From an uncultured Sphingobium sp. (GTDB taxonomy: Bacteria; Pseudomonadota; Alphaproteobacteria; Sphingomonadales; Sphingomonadaceae): DNA of 64,000 bases. How positions within the stretch are numbered: the first letter of the stretch is position 1; every line of letters begins with the position of its first letter. Of the stretch, positions 10,454 to 19,805 are shown one piece after another. The notes under the pieces are model-generated. The model was not told the origin of the DNA. It made no database searches and saw only the letters and a list, made by a program, of their open reading frames with translations. The stretch is from contig CAMPHJ010000002.1 in the NCBI GenBank assembly GCA_946885845.1, positions 1 through 64,000 of the forward strand, given 5' to 3'. A program made the position numbers and the translations under genes.

Positions 10454-10903
10454 ATGGATGACGATAGGCAGGTTGACGAAGAAGGGCTGAGCCGTCTCGT
10501 GACGCTGTTCTATGCGCGGGTACGAGAGGATGGGGAGCTGGGGCCGATCTTCAACGACGCGATCAGCGATTGGCCGGAACATCTCGAAAAGCTGGCGGCA
10601 TTCTGGTCATCGGTAATGCTCACCAGTGGTCGATACAAGGGTCAACCGGTGCCGGCTCATTTGAAGCACAAATCGCGTATTACGCCGGCGCTCTTCGACC
10701 GATGGCTAACGCTTTGGGCTGAAACGACCAACGAAATGATGTCGCCCGAAGCCGCCGCCGCTTTGCAAGCGAAAGCGAAGCGGATCGCCGAAAGCCTGCA
10801 GCTCGCCATGTTTTTTCGGCTCGATCGCCAACGCGCGGAAGGCTCAGCGAGCCATTCCGACAGGACGGAATACCCGCAGCGGAGAGTGCAAAGCCATGCC
10901 TGA
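10454..10903 (+). CDS. group III truncated haemoglobin
   Basis: 149 residues. The helix pattern LVTLFYARVREDGELGPIF, WPEHLEKLAAFWSSVML, GRYKGQPVPAHLKHKSRI and FDRWLTLWAETTNEMM is the group III (trHb P) signature; the proximal His is probably in the PAHLKH segment. These small globins bind O2 and NO. First gene of the NsrR-controlled transcript, overlapping the DUF1971 gene by eight bases. The last ~25 residues are polar and outside the globin fold. Confidence 0.88.
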   Translation: MDDDRQVDEEGLSRLVTLFYARVREDGELGPIFNDAISDWPEHLEKLAAFWSSVMLTSGRYKGQPVPAHLKHKSRITPALFDRWLTLWAETTNEMMSPEAAAALQAKAKRIAESLQLAMFFRLDRQRAEGSASHSDRTEYPQRRVQSHA

Positions 10904-11171
10904 CATCGTGCCCTACCGTTCCACACCGGTTTTCAACGAGGATACGCTCCCGTCTGCCTTGCGGGCGCGACACGATACCAAGGCTGGTGTTTGGGGCCTG
11001 ATCCGCGTTTTGGAAGGCGAGCTCAAGCTCACCTATCTCGATCCGCCTTCGGAGATCGTGCTGACTCCGGATCAGCCAGGATTGGTTCTGCCGCAGCAAC
11101 CGCATTTCGTGACGCCGATGGGGCCCATGAAGATGCAGGTCGATTTCTACGATCAACCTCCCGCGTGCTGA
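10896..11171 (+). CDS. DUF1971 (YeaR/TehB-like) small cupin protein
   Basis: 91 residues: PYRSTPVFNEDTLPSALRARHDTKAGVWG, then LEGELKLTYL and QPGLVLPQQPHFVTPMGPMKMQVDFY. This is the DUF1971 double-strand beta-barrel found in YeaR and at the C-terminus of some TehB proteins. E. coli yeaR is induced by nitrate and NO and is an NsrR target, which agrees with its place between two NO-related globins. Biochemical function is unknown. It overlaps the globin gene (8 bases) and is followed after 39 bases by hmp. Confidence 0.8.
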   Translation: MPDIVPYRSTPVFNEDTLPSALRARHDTKAGVWGLIRVLEGELKLTYLDPPSEIVLTPDQPGLVLPQQPHFVTPMGPMKMQVDFYDQPPAC

Positions 11172-11210
11172 TGTCCCGTATATTCCAATGCCTTTCACAA
11201 GGAGAAGTTC

Positions 11211-12422
11211 ATGTCGCAGCCGCTTAGCGATCAGACCATCGCGCTCGTCAAGGCAACCGTTCCCGCGCTGGAAGCGCATGGTCTGGATATCGTGCACGAA
11301 ATGTATTCCCGGATGTTCCAAAACCCGGAAATCCGCGATCTTTTCAATCAATCGCATCATGGCGACACCGGTTCGCAGCCCCGTGCGCTCACGGGCGCCA
11401 TTCTCGCCTATGCCAGCAATATTGAAAATCTCGGTGCGCTTGCGCCTGCTGTTGAGCGGATCGCGCAAAAGCATGTCGGCCTTCAGATTTTGCCCGAGCA
11501 CTATCCGCACGTCGGCGAGGCGCTCCTTGGCGCGATCAAGGCAGTGCTGGGTGACGCAGCAACGGAGGAAATTCTCGCGGCTTGGGGCGAGGCCTACTGG
11601 TTCCTCGCCAATATCCTGATCGCACGAGAGCAGCGGGTCTACACCGCGCAGAAGGCCGCGGCGGGCGGATGGAATGGCTGGCGTGACTTCCGCGTCGAAG
11701 ACGTCGTGCGCGAGAGCAGCATCATCAATTCCTACATTCTCCGCCCGGTCGATGGCGGGCCTGTCATGCAGCACAAGCCGGGGCAGTATCTGACTTTTTG
11801 GCTGGAGATTCCTGGTCATCCGCCGGTCAAGCGCAACTACTCGATTTCGGCCGCCCCCAATGGCGAAACCTACCGCATTTCGGTCAAGCGCGAACCACAT
11901 GGCCTGGCCTCAGGATGGTTCCATGACGAGACTAGGCCCGGAACGGTGCTAAAGGTGGCCGCGCCAGCGGGCGAGTTCTTCCTTGCCGATCATGTCGAAC
12001 GTCCGGTGATCCTGCTGTCCGGTGGGGTAGGGCTGACCCCGATGGTGGCGATGCTCGAAGCGCTCGCGCAGAGCGGCGCCGAAGTACCCGTTCATTATAT
12101 TCACGGGACCCATGATCGCGACACGCATGCGATGCGCAACCATGTTCGCGCTGTCGCCGGCCAGGGCAAGGCGGTGTCGGTTACTGATTTCCATCAAACT
12201 CCGCTGGAAGGCGAAGCGCAGGGCCAGGACTATGATGTCGCCGGCATCATCACCGATGAGTGGCTCGTCGCCAACACGCCGGTCGGTGAAGCCGACTACT
12301 ATATTTGCGGACCGCGCCCGTTCCTGCGTCACGCGGTTTCGACCTTGTCACTCGCCGGCGTGCCGTCCGACCGAATTCACTACGAATTTTTCGGCCCGGC
12401 GGACGAACTGCTGGCAGCCTGA
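11211..12422 (+). CDS. hmp: flavohaemoglobin, nitric oxide dioxygenase
   Basis: 403 residues, the normal length of Hmp. The globin domain (about 1-140) ends with AQKHVGLQILPEHYPHVGEA containing the proximal His. The FAD domain has the RxYS-type motif KRNYSISAAPNGE, and the NAD domain has VILLSGGVGLTPMVAML and YYICGPRPFL. The enzyme oxidises NO to nitrate with O2 and NAD(P)H in the cytoplasm. AAGGAG precedes the ATG. It is in line with the NsrR-controlled globin and DUF1971 genes and probably responds to the same repressor. Confidence 0.95.
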   Translation: MSQPLSDQTIALVKATVPALEAHGLDIVHEMYSRMFQNPEIRDLFNQSHHGDTGSQPRALTGAILAYASNIENLGALAPAVERIAQKHVGLQILPEHYPHVGEALLGAIKAVLGDAATEEILAAWGEAYWFLANILIAREQRVYTAQKAAAGGWNGWRDFRVEDVVRESSIINSYILRPVDGGPVMQHKPGQYLTFWLEIPGHPPVKRNYSISAAPNGETYRISVKREPHGLASGWFHDETRPGTVLKVAAPAGEFFLADHVERPVILLSGGVGLTPMVAMLEALAQSGAEVPVHYIHGTHDRDTHAMRNHVRAVAGQGKAVSVTDFHQTPLEGEAQGQDYDVAGIITDEWLVANTPVGEADYYICGPRPFLRHAVSTLSLAGVPSDRIHYEFFGPADELLAA

Positions 12423-12433
12423 TGGAGTAGGGG

Positions 12434-12898
12434 ATGGGCGATATCACCATAGCCCGGGCAATTCATGTCCTGGCGGTTATGTTCTGGATCGGAGGCGTGG
12501 CCTTTGTCACGCTCGTGGTGATGCCGTCCATTCGCCGTGCGCATCCGCCAGCTGACAGGCTGGCGGCCTTCCACAAGCTCGAAGGCAGTTTCGCGGCGCA
12601 AGCGCGTGTGTGGGTGCTGCTTGCCGGCGTCAGCGGCTTCTGGATGGTGGAGCGCGGGCAGATGTGGGATCGGTTCACCGATCTGCGTTTATGGTGGATG
12701 CACGCGATGGTTGGCCTCTGGGCGATTTTCGCGGCGATGCTGTTCGTGATCGAGCCGCTGTTTCTTCATCGGCGCATGGAGGAGTCGTTGCAGCCTGCCG
12801 CAGACTTCGATCGCATGGAGGTCGTTCATCGCGGGCTTCTGGGTCTTGCCGTGGTCACGCTTCTCGGCGCCGCGGCAGGCAGTCATGGGTTGCTGTGA
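12434..12898 (+). CDS. four-helix integral membrane protein, CopD-like
   Basis: 154 residues with four hydrophobic segments: IARAIHVLAVMFWIGGVAFV, RVWVLLAGVSGFWMV, WWMHAMVGLWAIFAAMLFV and GLLGLAVVTLLGAAAG. Conserved His and Trp in AIHVLAVMFWIGG and LWWMHA recall CopD/DUF2269-type haem- or copper-handling membrane proteins. It starts 12 bases after hmp and lies before the cbb3 operon, so it belongs to the NO/low-oxygen block. Substrate unknown. Confidence 0.65.
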   Translation: MGDITIARAIHVLAVMFWIGGVAFVTLVVMPSIRRAHPPADRLAAFHKLEGSFAAQARVWVLLAGVSGFWMVERGQMWDRFTDLRLWWMHAMVGLWAIFAAMLFVIEPLFLHRRMEESLQPAADFDRMEVVHRGLLGLAVVTLLGAAAGSHGLL

Positions 12899-13074
12899 AG
12901 GAATTGACTGGTGACCGGCATCGTGCCGATTGGCTCGTCGGAGCAGCCGTGGCGGGAACCCGGAGCAGACTAAGGTGTTGCAGCTTATGCGCAAGTTCCG
13001 TGGCCCGCTCCCCGGAGGCAATGCTGCGCTGAAAAACCGCATGGCAGCAACCAAAAAGGGGGGATTGATCGGCC

Positions 13075-14718
13075 ATGATTTTGACATTGACCCAAGCCGA
13101 GCGACAGATCGCACTCGGAATTTCTGTCGCTGTCGCCTTGGGCGGGTTGGTTCTAGCCGCCGCAGGCACCCAAGACACGATGGAAGTTCACGGGTGGTTG
13201 ATCCTGGTATTCGGTGCCATTTGCGCAATTGTCGTAATCCGAGATTTATGGGGACCGGAGCCGCCAAGATCCCGCCTCGAGAGTTACTATGATGAGCCGA
13301 TCAAGGCCGGCATCATCGCGAGCATGGCCTGGGCGGTGGTCGCCATGTTTGTGGGAGTATGGGTGGCGGCCCTGCTCGCGTTTCCCGATCTGACATTCGA
13401 TGGCGCCTGGGCGAGCTTCGGCCGCCTACGACCTGTTCACACAAGCGGCGTGATCTTTGGGTTTGGCGGCAACGCGCTTATCGCGACATCGCTGCATGTC
13501 GTGCAGCGCACGTCGCGCGCGCGGCTTCCCGATCAGCTTTCCCCCTGGTTTGTCCTTGTCGGCTACAATTTGTTCTGCACCCTGGCCGCCAGCGGATATC
13601 TGCTGGGTGTCACCCAATCGAAGGAATATGCCGAAGCCGAATGGTATGCGGACATCTGGCTGGTGATCGTCTGGGTGACCTATTTCGTCCTCTACATCAG
13701 GACGCTGGCGCGCCGCAAAGAACCCCACATCTATGTGGCCAACTGGTATTTCATGGCCTTCATCCTCGTCGTCGCAATTCTGCATATCATCAATAATCTC
13801 GCTGTCCCCGTCTCGCTGGGGCACGCCAAGAGCTATACGATATGGTCGGGCGTGCAGGATGCGATGGTGCAGTGGTGGTATGGCCACAACGCCGTCGCTT
13901 TCTTCCTCACGGCCGGCTTTCTGGGGATGCTCTATTATTATCTGCCGATACGGGCGCAGCGGCCGATCTTTTCCTATAGGCTGTCGATCTTGAGCTTCTG
14001 GGGCATCACATTTTTCTACATGTGGGCTGGCTCGCATCATCTTCATTATACAGCGCTGCCGCATTGGGTGCAGACGCTGGGGATGACGTTCTCGGTCATG
14101 CTTCTCGTTCCGTCCTGGGCTTCGGCCGGAAATGCTTTGCTGACGCTAAATGGCGCCTGGCACCGCGTGCGCGACGATGCCACGCTGCGCTTCATGATGG
14201 TCGCAGCCGTGTTCTACGGCATTTCGACCTTCGAAGGGTCGTTCCTCGCCATCCGTCCTGTCAATTCGCTGTCCCATTACACCGATTGGACCGTGGGCCA
14301 TGTTCACGCAGGCGCGCTCGGATGGGTCGCACTTATTACTTTCGGCTCATTCTATACGCTGGTTCCCTCGCTCTGGAAGCGCGAGACAATGTATTCGCCG
14401 GCGCTCGTCGAGTGGCATTTCTGGCTCTCGCTGGCCGGGACCCTTATCTACATTTTTGCAATGTGGAATTCCGGCATCATCCAGGGTCTTATGTGGCGGA
14501 CTTACACCGAGGAAGGCACGCTCGCCTATTCGTTCCTCGACTCGCTGAGAGCGATGTATCCCTATTACATCGCGCGCACCCTCGGCGGCCTTTTGTTCCT
14601 GATCGGAGCGGCGATTGGCTCTTACAATATGTGGAGGACCATTCGCTCAGCGCCATCTAGCGCGCCGGTAGAAGGCGACGTTCCTTTGAATGCCGCCACA
14701 GCGGTGGCGAAGGGCTGA
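13075..14718 (+). CDS. ccoN: cbb3-type cytochrome c oxidase subunit I
   Basis: 547 residues with about 14 membrane segments. Metal ligands are visible: HTSGVIFGFGGNALIATSLH, WWYGHNAVAFFLTAG (CuB His), AGSHHLHYTALPHW (CuB His pair) and TVGHVHAGALGW (haem b and b3 His). This is the catalytic subunit that reduces O2 at the inner membrane in the high-affinity oxidase used at low oxygen. The start ATG follows GGGGGATTGATCGGCC. It opens a tight operon reaching ccoS. No FNR-type palindrome could be found in the 176 bases upstream. Confidence 0.95.
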   Translation: MILTLTQAERQIALGISVAVALGGLVLAAAGTQDTMEVHGWLILVFGAICAIVVIRDLWGPEPPRSRLESYYDEPIKAGIIASMAWAVVAMFVGVWVAALLAFPDLTFDGAWASFGRLRPVHTSGVIFGFGGNALIATSLHVVQRTSRARLPDQLSPWFVLVGYNLFCTLAASGYLLGVTQSKEYAEAEWYADIWLVIVWVTYFVLYIRTLARRKEPHIYVANWYFMAFILVVAILHIINNLAVPVSLGHAKSYTIWSGVQDAMVQWWYGHNAVAFFLTAGFLGMLYYYLPIRAQRPIFSYRLSILSFWGITFFYMWAGSHHLHYTALPHWVQTLGMTFSVMLLVPSWASAGNALLTLNGAWHRVRDDATLRFMMVAAVFYGISTFEGSFLAIRPVNSLSHYTDWTVGHVHAGALGWVALITFGSFYTLVPSLWKRETMYSPALVEWHFWLSLAGTLIYIFAMWNSGIIQGLMWRTYTEEGTLAYSFLDSLRAMYPYYIARTLGGLLFLIGAAIGSYNMWRTIRSAPSSAPVEGDVPLNAATAVAKG

Positions 14719-14721
14719 GCG

Positions 14722-15474
14722 ATGGCCGAACTCTTTCATCGCAAGCTTGAGCGAAGCGCCATCGGCTTCGTGCTCGCAATTGTCGCGGCCGCCAGTGTCG
14801 GGGGTCTCGTCGAAATCGCCCCGCTCTTCACGATCGATGAGACAGTGGAGAAGGCGCCTGACATGCGGCTCTACACACCACTCGAACTGGCAGGTCGGAA
14901 TATCTACGTTCGCGAGGGCTGCTATGCCTGCCACAGCCAGATGATCCGCACCTTGCAGGATGAGGTCGAGCGCTACGGGCCTTATTCTCTGGCGGTCGAG
15001 TCCAAGTATGACCATCCGATGCTCTGGGGCTCGAAGCGAACCGGCCCGGATCTTGCCCGCATCGGCGGCAAATATTCGGATTTCTGGCATGTAGCGCATC
15101 TGACCAATCCGCGCGATGTGGTGCCCGATTCAAACATGCCGGCCTATGCCTGGCTGGCGCGCACCACGCTGCGGCTCGATGATCTGCCCTTGCATCTGAA
15201 AGCCCTGCGCGCTGCCGGCGTCCCCTACACCGCCGCGATGATCGAAAACGCCAGCGTCGATGCTTACGATCAGGCGACGCCGGAAAGCTCGACGTCGTCC
15301 GGTGTTGCGGATCGCTACGGCCAAGAAACGCAGGTGCGCGTGTTCGACGATGTGGCGACCGAAGTCACCGAAATGGACGCTTTGGTGGCTTATCTGCAGG
15401 TCTTGGGGCGGCTGACCGATGCGCCGTACAAGAACACGGCTGCCCCCCAGAAGCCGCCGGAGCCGGTGAAATGA
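14722..15474 (+). CDS. ccoO: cbb3-type oxidase monohaem cytochrome c subunit II
   Basis: 250 residues. One N-terminal membrane anchor (IGFVLAIVAAASVGGLVEIAP), then GRNIYVREGCYACHSQMIRT with the single haem c motif CYACH and GSKRTGPDLARIGGKYSD, both CcoO signatures. It carries electrons from CcoP to CcoN on the periplasmic face. It starts four bases after ccoN. The region after residue ~180 is polar and less conserved. Confidence 0.95.
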   Translation: MAELFHRKLERSAIGFVLAIVAAASVGGLVEIAPLFTIDETVEKAPDMRLYTPLELAGRNIYVREGCYACHSQMIRTLQDEVERYGPYSLAVESKYDHPMLWGSKRTGPDLARIGGKYSDFWHVAHLTNPRDVVPDSNMPAYAWLARTTLRLDDLPLHLKALRAAGVPYTAAMIENASVDAYDQATPESSTSSGVADRYGQETQVRVFDDVATEVTEMDALVAYLQVLGRLTDAPYKNTAAPQKPPEPVK

Positions 15475-15487
15475 AGAGGAGAGACCC

Positions 15488-15658
15488 ATGGATATAAGCC
15501 ACGACGCTCTCGTCGCATTCTCGAAAAGCTGGGGGCTGTTCTACCTTATCGGGCTGATGATCGGCGTGCTCATCTATACGTTCCGTCCGTCCAACCGAAA
15601 GAAGTTCGACAGAGCCAAGCAAAGCGTTCTCGATCAGGATGACAAGCCGTGGACGTAG
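15488..15658 (+). CDS. ccoQ: cbb3-type oxidase small subunit
   Basis: 56 residues: one membrane span (WGLFYLIGLMIGVLIYTF) followed by RPSNRKKFDRAKQSVLDQDD, the standard CcoQ/FixQ pattern. CcoQ stabilises the oxidase. AGGAGAGACCC precedes the ATG. The last ten bases overlap the GTG start of ccoP. Confidence 0.9.
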   Translation: MDISHDALVAFSKSWGLFYLIGLMIGVLIYTFRPSNRKKFDRAKQSVLDQDDKPWT

Positions 15659-16527
15659 AACGCGATCCGGTCAGCGGCCGCGACACGACCGGCCACATCT
15701 GGAACGGCATCAAGGAGCTTGATACGCCGGTTCCGAAAGGCGTGCTGATCTTTCTCATCGTCACGCATCTTTTCGCCTTCGCCTGGTGGATCCTAATGCC
15801 GACCTGGCCAGTGGGCCATACTTACACCAAGGGCATACTCAACACGGACCAGCGCACATCGGTCGAGAAGCATTTGGTCGATGCGCAGGCGGGCCGCGCT
15901 GCCTGGATGAAGCGGATCGAAAGCGAGAACCTCGAACAGATCGCGGCCGACCCTCAGCTCATGGCGATCGTGCGCAGCACGGGGCACCGGCTTTTCGGCG
16001 ATAATTGCGCCGCCTGCCACGGCATCAATGCCAAGGGTGGCTATGGCTATCCCGATCTGACCGACGACGACTGGATCTGGGGCGGCGATCTCGAAACAAT
16101 CGCCCAGACCATGCGTGTGGGAGTCAATGTCGAGCATCCGCAAGGGCGAACCTCTCAGATGCCGTCGTTCGGACGGGATGGCATTCTCGACGCCGATCAG
16201 GTCAGTCTGGCGGCCAATTACATCTATTCCCTGTCGCATCCCAAATTCGTGACGGCGGCCAATCGCGCTTCGGTCTTGTCGGGGCGCGAGGTGTTCATGT
16301 CGAATTGCGCGATTTGCCATGGCGAAGATGCGCGCGGCAAACGCGATGTCGGCGCGCCCAATCTGACGGATGCGCGCTGGATCTATGGCGGCGACCTCGA
16401 TCAGATTGTCGAGACGGTACATGGCGGTCGCCAAGGCCATATGCCGACCTGGGACGAACGGCTGAGCGCCGCCGATATCAAGATTTTGGCACTCTATGTT
16501 CACTCACTGAGTTTACCGGCGCCATGA
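15649..16527 (+). CDS. ccoP: cbb3-type oxidase dihaem cytochrome c subunit III
   Basis: 292 residues. The N-terminus has WNGIKELDTPVPKG, then one membrane anchor (VLIFLIVTHLFAFAWWILM), then two cytochrome c domains with CAACHG (~123) and CAICHG (~222), each followed by GYPDLTDDDWIWGG / GAPNLTDARWIYGG, the CcoP duplication. It takes electrons from soluble cytochromes. The start is GTG, overlapping ccoQ by ten bases. The second membrane span of some CcoP proteins is absent. The stop overlaps the next small gene (ATGA). Confidence 0.95.
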   Translation: MDVERDPVSGRDTTGHIWNGIKELDTPVPKGVLIFLIVTHLFAFAWWILMPTWPVGHTYTKGILNTDQRTSVEKHLVDAQAGRAAWMKRIESENLEQIAADPQLMAIVRSTGHRLFGDNCAACHGINAKGGYGYPDLTDDDWIWGGDLETIAQTMRVGVNVEHPQGRTSQMPSFGRDGILDADQVSLAANYIYSLSHPKFVTAANRASVLSGREVFMSNCAICHGEDARGKRDVGAPNLTDARWIYGGDLDQIVETVHGGRQGHMPTWDERLSAADIKILALYVHSLSLPAP

Positions 16528-16712
16528 GAGCGACGCGAAGCAGATCACGATGGCTTGTTTGGAGCCTCGTAGCGGCGGGGCTGCTCCTGTTTGTGCTCGC
16601 GAATGCGCATTTCCTTTACGTAGCCTTTCAATCGCAACCGGATTGTGTGGGGCATTTGAAGGAGCGAGCGAGCGAGAGCGGCCAGTATCGCGCGGCGAAA
16701 TCGGCATGCTGA
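16524..16712 (+). CDS. small single-span membrane protein in the cco operon
   Basis: 62 residues: basic N-terminus (MRATRSRSR), one membrane span (WLVWSLVAAGLLLFVLANAHFLY) and a periplasmic tail with QPDCVGHLK and a terminal Cys. The start overlaps the ccoP stop (ATGA), so it is certainly translated with ccoP. It occupies the place where ccoG/ccoH usually lie but matches neither; two tail cysteines could form a disulfide or bind metal (inference). Confidence 0.7.
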   Translation: MRATRSRSRWLVWSLVAAGLLLFVLANAHFLYVAFQSQPDCVGHLKERASESGQYRAAKSAC

Positions 16713-16725
16713 AAGGTTGCTGGAT

Positions 16726-17544
16726 ATGAGTGAGGAGAGCGCCTCTTACGGATTGCTGACCGAAACGTCGGGGATCGATGAAACCAGGAACGCCCGGCTT
16801 CAGCGCCACCTCCCGCCGCTCGTCGGCTTGCGCTGGCTTGGAGCGGGTTGGCGCGATCTGATGGATCGGCCGGTTCCTAGCCTTCTTTACGGTCTGGGCA
16901 TCTTTGCCCTGTCGGTCGCTGCGGTCGCGATCCTCGCCTTGTACGGGCGAGATTATATCCTGTTCCCCGCGCTCGCCGGCTTCATGATCGTCGCACCGCT
17001 GCTCGCCGTTGGACTCTATGAAAAGAGCCGGGCCCGCGAGCAGGGCGAGACAATCGGTCTGCGCCGAATGCTTGTTGTAAAACCCGCAGCGGGGCCACAG
17101 GTCTATTTCACCGGCTTGCTGCTCAGCCTTCTGATGCTTTTGTGGATTCGTTCGGCGGTCCTCATCTATGCCCTGTTTTTCGGCGTTCGCCCGTTCCCCG
17201 GCCTGACGCACATTACCGCCTTTCTCGTGACCGAGCCTGTGGGTTGGATCATTCTCGGGGTAGGCACCGCGGTAGGGGGGCTGTTCGCGTCGTTCGCCTT
17301 TGCGATCAGCGTTTTTGCCATCCCGATGCTGCTCGACAGGAAGGTCGATGCTCTCACGGCGATGGGAACCAGCATGGCGCTTGTATGGAACAACCTTGCA
17401 CCCATGGTGGTGTGGGGAGGGATCGTGCTGGCGCTTTTCATTCTTTGCGCGGCAACGGGACTTCTCGGGCTCATCGTTATTTTCCCATGGCTGGGTCATG
17501 CCACCTGGCATGCCTATCGCGCGGTCGCCGAAGCGGACGCCTAG
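16726..17544 (+). CDS. DUF2189 integral membrane protein
   Basis: 272 residues with six hydrophobic segments. An N-terminal soluble stretch includes LVGLRWLGAGWRDLMDRPVPSLLYG, the DUF2189 hallmark, followed by YILFPALAGFMIVAPLLAVGLYE. The ATG at 16726 has GAAAGG upstream; a TTG three codons earlier is less likely. DUF2189 proteins are often found beside cbb3 oxidase genes, but no function is established. Here it lies between ccoP and ccoI where ccoG and ccoH are normally encoded. Confidence 0.8.
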   Translation: MSEESASYGLLTETSGIDETRNARLQRHLPPLVGLRWLGAGWRDLMDRPVPSLLYGLGIFALSVAAVAILALYGRDYILFPALAGFMIVAPLLAVGLYEKSRAREQGETIGLRRMLVVKPAAGPQVYFTGLLLSLLMLLWIRSAVLIYALFFGVRPFPGLTHITAFLVTEPVGWIILGVGTAVGGLFASFAFAISVFAIPMLLDRKVDALTAMGTSMALVWNNLAPMVVWGGIVLALFILCAATGLLGLIVIFPWLGHATWHAYRAVAEADA

Positions 17545-17546
17545 GA

Positions 17547-19805
17547 ATGGCATCGCCCGCCGCTTTGAACGATGTCGCGTTGCGACGGACATCGACCCGC
17601 CAATCGGTCGACGAGCTCATCCTCGCCAGCAGGGTGCTTGACGATGGTTTGCTTCAGACTCAATTGTCGGTACCTACCGCGCACTGCGGCGGATGCATGG
17701 GGAAAATCGAGCGGGCCCTGGCTCAGCTCGACGGGGTGGTGTCGGCACGCGTCAACCTCTCGACGCGGCGGGCCACGGTCACCTGGAAAAGAACGGCTAC
17801 TATTCCTCCGTTGCTCGAAACCCTGTCCGAAGTCGGCTTCGAAGCGAATCTGCTGAGCAATCTCGAGGGCCAACCTGACCGCGAAAGACGCAGGCTGATC
17901 GTCGCCATGGCGGTCTCGGGATTTGCGGCGATGAACATCATGCTGCTCTCGGTGTCGGTATGGTCAGGCGCTGACCCAGGTACGCGTCATCTCTTCCATG
18001 CGATATCGGCGCTCCTGGCGCTTCCGACGGTAGCCTATTCGGGGCGCATCTTCTTCCAATCGGCATGGTCCGCCTTGCGTGCAGGTCGCACCAACATGGA
18101 CGTGCCCATCTCAATCGGCATTCTTCTCGCGCTCGGCTTGAGCATCTTCGACACATTGCATTCCGGCCCGCATGCCTATTTCGACGCTGTCGTCACGCTG
18201 ATCTTCTTTTTGCTGATCGGACGAACGCTTGACTATCTGATGCGCGACAAGGCGCGTTCCGCGGTGCTCGGTCTCGCCAAAATGATGCCTGCGGGCGCGA
18301 AGGTCATCGCCGAGGATGGTTCACGGACATTTGTGGCGCTCGACAGCGTAGCGGTGGGCGATGCCATCGTCGTCGCTCCAGGAGAACGCGTGCCGCTCGA
18401 CGGGGTCGTCCTGGCCGGAGAGGGCGATGTCGACACCGCAGTGGTAACCGGCGAGGCGATGCCGACGCCCGTGATGGCCGGGAGCAAGCTTCTGTCCGGC
18501 ATGCTCAACCTTGATGGCTCGTTGGAAGTCCGCGTCACCAGCACGAGCGCACAATCCTTTCTCGCGGAAATGGTCGTGATGATGGAGGCGGCCGAGCAGG
18601 GCCGCGCGCACTACCGGCGCCTGGCGGATCGCGTGGCGGCCTATTATTCGCCGATCATCCATACGCTGGCCTTAGCTGCCTTTGCGGGATGGTTCCTCTC
18701 GACCGGTGACTGGCATCGGTCGCTCACCATCGCGATTTCGGTACTCATTATTACCTGTCCCTGTGCGTTGGGACTCGCCATTCCCATGGTACAAGTTGTT
18801 GCAGCGAAGCGCTTGTTCGAACGCGGAATCGCCTTGAAGGACGGAAGCGCCCTCGAGCGACTAGCCGAGATCGATATTGTCGTTTTCGACAAGACAGGCA
18901 CCCTGACCATCGGCGATCTGCGCGTGACCGAAGCCGATATCGACCAGCGCTACCGCGACATCGCCTCGGCCATGGCGTCGCGATCCGACCACCCTGTTGC
19001 GCGGGCCATTGCAGCGAGTAGCGAGGGCCGTGCGGGCGGCACTCTGGATAGCTTTTCCGAGCTTCCCGGGAAAGGGTTGGAAGCGTGCCGCGCCGGCCAT
19101 GTATTCAGGATAGGGCGACCCGATTGGGCGCTGGGCGGCGCCAATGCCGATGTCGGTAGCCTCCACACGGTCTTTTCGGTCGATGGCGAACGGGCAGGTC
19201 ATTTTCGCTTTTCGGACATCGAGAAAACCAGCGCACGAGACGCGGTGCGGCAGCTCAGTGAGCTTGGGCTCGATGTGGAGTTGCTTTCGGGTGACCACCC
19301 GGAAGCGGTATCGACGGTCGCGGCCTCGATCGGCATCGCGAAATTTCGCGCCGGCCTCCTGCCTCAGCAAAAAGTGCAGCGTCTCGAAGCGCTTGCTGGC
19401 AAGCAGTGCAAAACCTTGATGGTAGGCGATGGCTTGAACGACGGGCCGGCTCTTTCGGCCGCGCATGTTTCCATGGCGCCATCCAATGCCGCCGATATCG
19501 GCCGTGCGGCCGCCGACATCGTGTTTTTCGGACAGGATCTCGCCGCCATTCCGCAAGCCCTGCGTATTTCCCGCGCTGCCGGTAGGCTCGTCCGGCAGAA
19601 TCTCGTGTTTTCGGTCGGATACAACCTGGTGGTGCTGCCGATGGCCTTGGCAGGTTATGTCAGCCCTTTGCTGGCGGCGGTCGCAATGTCGCTGTCCTCG
19701 ATCACAGTCGTGGCAAATGCTCTGCGCATTCCCTCTCAAACTGGCCCCAGGCCAAATACGGTTCGTCGAGAGCGCGCGCTGGTTCCAGCAGGGAGCGCGG
19801 CATGA
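17547..19805 (+). CDS. ccoI: Cu+-exporting P-type ATPase for cbb3 assembly
   Basis: 752 residues from MASPAALNDVALRR. One heavy-metal-associated domain with HCGGC (~residue 50), eight membrane helices, actuator motif VVTGEAMPTP, CPC metal site in IITCPCALGLAIPMVQ, phosphorylation site FDKTGTLTIG, SDHPVARAIA and VGDGLNDGPAL. CcoI/FixI transports copper across the inner membrane for the CuB site. It begins two bases after the DUF2189 stop and overlaps ccoS by four bases. The membrane frame is complete and undamaged. Confidence 0.95.
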   Translation: MASPAALNDVALRRTSTRQSVDELILASRVLDDGLLQTQLSVPTAHCGGCMGKIERALAQLDGVVSARVNLSTRRATVTWKRTATIPPLLETLSEVGFEANLLSNLEGQPDRERRRLIVAMAVSGFAAMNIMLLSVSVWSGADPGTRHLFHAISALLALPTVAYSGRIFFQSAWSALRAGRTNMDVPISIGILLALGLSIFDTLHSGPHAYFDAVVTLIFFLLIGRTLDYLMRDKARSAVLGLAKMMPAGAKVIAEDGSRTFVALDSVAVGDAIVVAPGERVPLDGVVLAGEGDVDTAVVTGEAMPTPVMAGSKLLSGMLNLDGSLEVRVTSTSAQSFLAEMVVMMEAAEQGRAHYRRLADRVAAYYSPIIHTLALAAFAGWFLSTGDWHRSLTIAISVLIITCPCALGLAIPMVQVVAAKRLFERGIALKDGSALERLAEIDIVVFDKTGTLTIGDLRVTEADIDQRYRDIASAMASRSDHPVARAIAASSEGRAGGTLDSFSELPGKGLEACRAGHVFRIGRPDWALGGANADVGSLHTVFSVDGERAGHFRFSDIEKTSARDAVRQLSELGLDVELLSGDHPEAVSTVAASIGIAKFRAGLLPQQKVQRLEALAGKQCKTLMVGDGLNDGPALSAAHVSMAPSNAADIGRAAADIVFFGQDLAAIPQALRISRAAGRLVRQNLVFSVGYNLVVLPMALAGYVSPLLAAVAMSLSSITVVANALRIPSQTGPRPNTVRRERALVPAGSAA

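Noticed and set aside
12899..13074. FNR/Anr box before ccoN
   Set aside because: TTGATCGGCCATGA looks like a half-site only; the TTGAT-N4-ATCAA symmetry is absent.
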